Source: Phycisphaerales bacterium | GTDB taxonomy: Bacteria > Planctomycetota > Phycisphaerae > Phycisphaerales > UBA1924 | DNA length: 33,261 nucleotides | NCBI GenBank assembly: GCA_013360695.1 | Contig: JABWBC010000028.1 | Coordinates: 1-33,261 of the forward strand | Direction: 5' to 3' | Part shown: one piece after another, positions 32,609-33,261 of the stretch | Numbering within the stretch: the stretch's first letter is position 1 | Layout: the number at the start of each line of letters is the position of its first letter | Made by a program: the position numbers and the translations under genes | Notes under the pieces: generated by a model | What the model saw: only the letters and a program-made list of their open reading frames with translations | The model's database searches: none | What the model was told of the DNA's origin: nothing

Positions 32609-33261
32609 ATGAGCGATCGCCTTGAAGTTCTGAAGACCTCCAAGCTGTTCATCGACGGCAAGTTTCCGCGTTCCGAGAGCGGGCGATCGATGATCGTTCA
32701 CGATCGCGCCGGCAAGGTGCTGGCGCATGCGTCGCGGGCGAGCCGAAAGGACCTGCGCGAGGCGGTCGAGGCCGCTCGGCGAGCGCAGCCGGGATGGGCG
32801 GGCGCGACGGCGTACAACCGCGGGCAAGTCTTGTACCGACTCGCCGAGATGGTTGAGGGCAAGGCGGCGGAGCTCGCGGCGTTGATCGATGCGTGCGAGA
32901 GCGGCACGCCGGGCACGGCGACCGAGGGCGGCACGGGCGAGGTTCGCGCGTGCGTTGATCGCCTCGTCGCCTACGCGGGCTGGGCCGACAAGTACTCGCA
33001 GGTGCTCGGGTGCAACAACCCGGTGGCCGGTCCCTACTACAACTTCACGGTGCCCGAACCGACGGGCGTGGTGTGCGTGCTCGCCCCCGCGATTGGCCTG
33101 CTGCTCGGCCTGTCGCTGATGACCGTGATCCTGTGGCTGTTCAGGGGCGTGGCCCCCTCGAGGGTGGACAAGTGGTTTCGCCGGCTGCAACTCGCCTCGG
33201 CGGCGCTCTACAGCCTCGGCCACGGCGCCAACGACGCGCAGAAGACGATGGGCATCATCGC
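32609..33261 (+). CDS. Aldehyde dehydrogenase N-terminus joined to PiT phosphate transporter segment, 3' partial
   Basis: The frame is open from ATG 32609 (CGGAG upstream) to the window end, 217 complete residues. Residues 1-160 match the N-terminal part of an aldehyde dehydrogenase (SKLFIDGKF, VPEPTGVVCVLAP), ending just where the NAD-binding loop should follow. From residue 161 the sequence is instead a PiT-type phosphate transporter: a membrane helix (AIGLLLGLSLMTVILWLF) and WFRRLQLASAALYSLGHGANDAQKTMGII, normally found in mid-protein. The general base and catalytic Cys of the dehydrogenase and the first half of the transporter are missing. The join near 33089 is in frame and has no stop. 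This could be an assembly error, a recombination scar or, least likely, a true fusion. TAGAAT at 32561-32566 may be a -10 box. Confidence 0.8.
   Translation, partial: MSDRLEVLKTSKLFIDGKFPRSESGRSMIVHDRAGKVLAHASRASRKDLREAVEAARRAQPGWAGATAYNRGQVLYRLAEMVEGKAAELAALIDACESGTPGTATEGGTGEVRACVDRLVAYAGWADKYSQVLGCNNPVAGPYYNFTVPEPTGVVCVLAPAIGLLLGLSLMTVILWLFRGVAPSRVDKWFRRLQLASAALYSLGHGANDAQKTMGII

Overview
The window looks like chromosomal DNA of a GC-rich planctomycete, most likely of the Phycisphaerae type. The clues are a secreted protein with a C-terminal dockerin-like repeat ending in Cys, a DUF1028 domain, a membrane protein with a CGYDL-type zinc ribbon, several unusual glycoside hydrolases, and intergenic gaps full of 7- and 8-base repeats. 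This placement is inferred from gene content; there is no rRNA in the window. No plasmid, phage, IS element, CRISPR or known defence system was recognised.

Layout. 1-2011: the end of a secreted alpha-L-fucosidase (GH29) with CHB-like and PA14 domains. 2163-4775: a HerA/DUF87-type ATPase. 4880-9914 (minus): a hybrid histidine kinase followed 7 bp later by a Tat-exported GH116 enzyme. 10033-11191 (minus): a CPBP membrane protease and ribosomal protein S20 with a terminator between them. 11431-11552: tRNA-Arg(ACG) and its terminator. 11616-13414 (minus): a helical Lys-tailed protein and an AIM24 family protein. 13743-17001 (minus): a GH31 then GH172 glycosidase pair. 17167-18033: a lipoprotein with SNG repeats. 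18159-22139 (minus): a sigma-54 activator and a DUF1028/FG-GAP/dockerin secreted protein. 22264-25481: a methyltransferase, an RNHCP zinc protein, a coiled-coil lipoprotein and a small membrane protein. 25488-28241 (minus): an exported M16 protease. 28837-33261: a membrane zinc-ribbon protein, an aldehyde dehydrogenase, a PrxQ-GNAT fusion, and a gene running off the window.

How the genes fit together. Four glycosidases (GH29, GH116, GH31, GH172), two of them in a tight pair and one next to a sensor kinase, suggest an organism that degrades complex fucose-, glucose- and fructose/arabinose-containing glycans. The other genes are housekeeping or envelope functions with no evident shared pathway.

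The strongest anomaly is the last gene. Its first ~160 residues are an aldehyde dehydrogenase N-terminus and its next ~57 residues are the middle of a PiT phosphate transporter, joined in frame near 33089. Neither part could fold or act as its parent family does, so an assembly chimera or a recombination scar is more likely than a new enzyme. The second striking feature is the family of short-unit repeat arrays and a duplicated 40-bp palindromic element in the gaps, best seen at 28276-28630.
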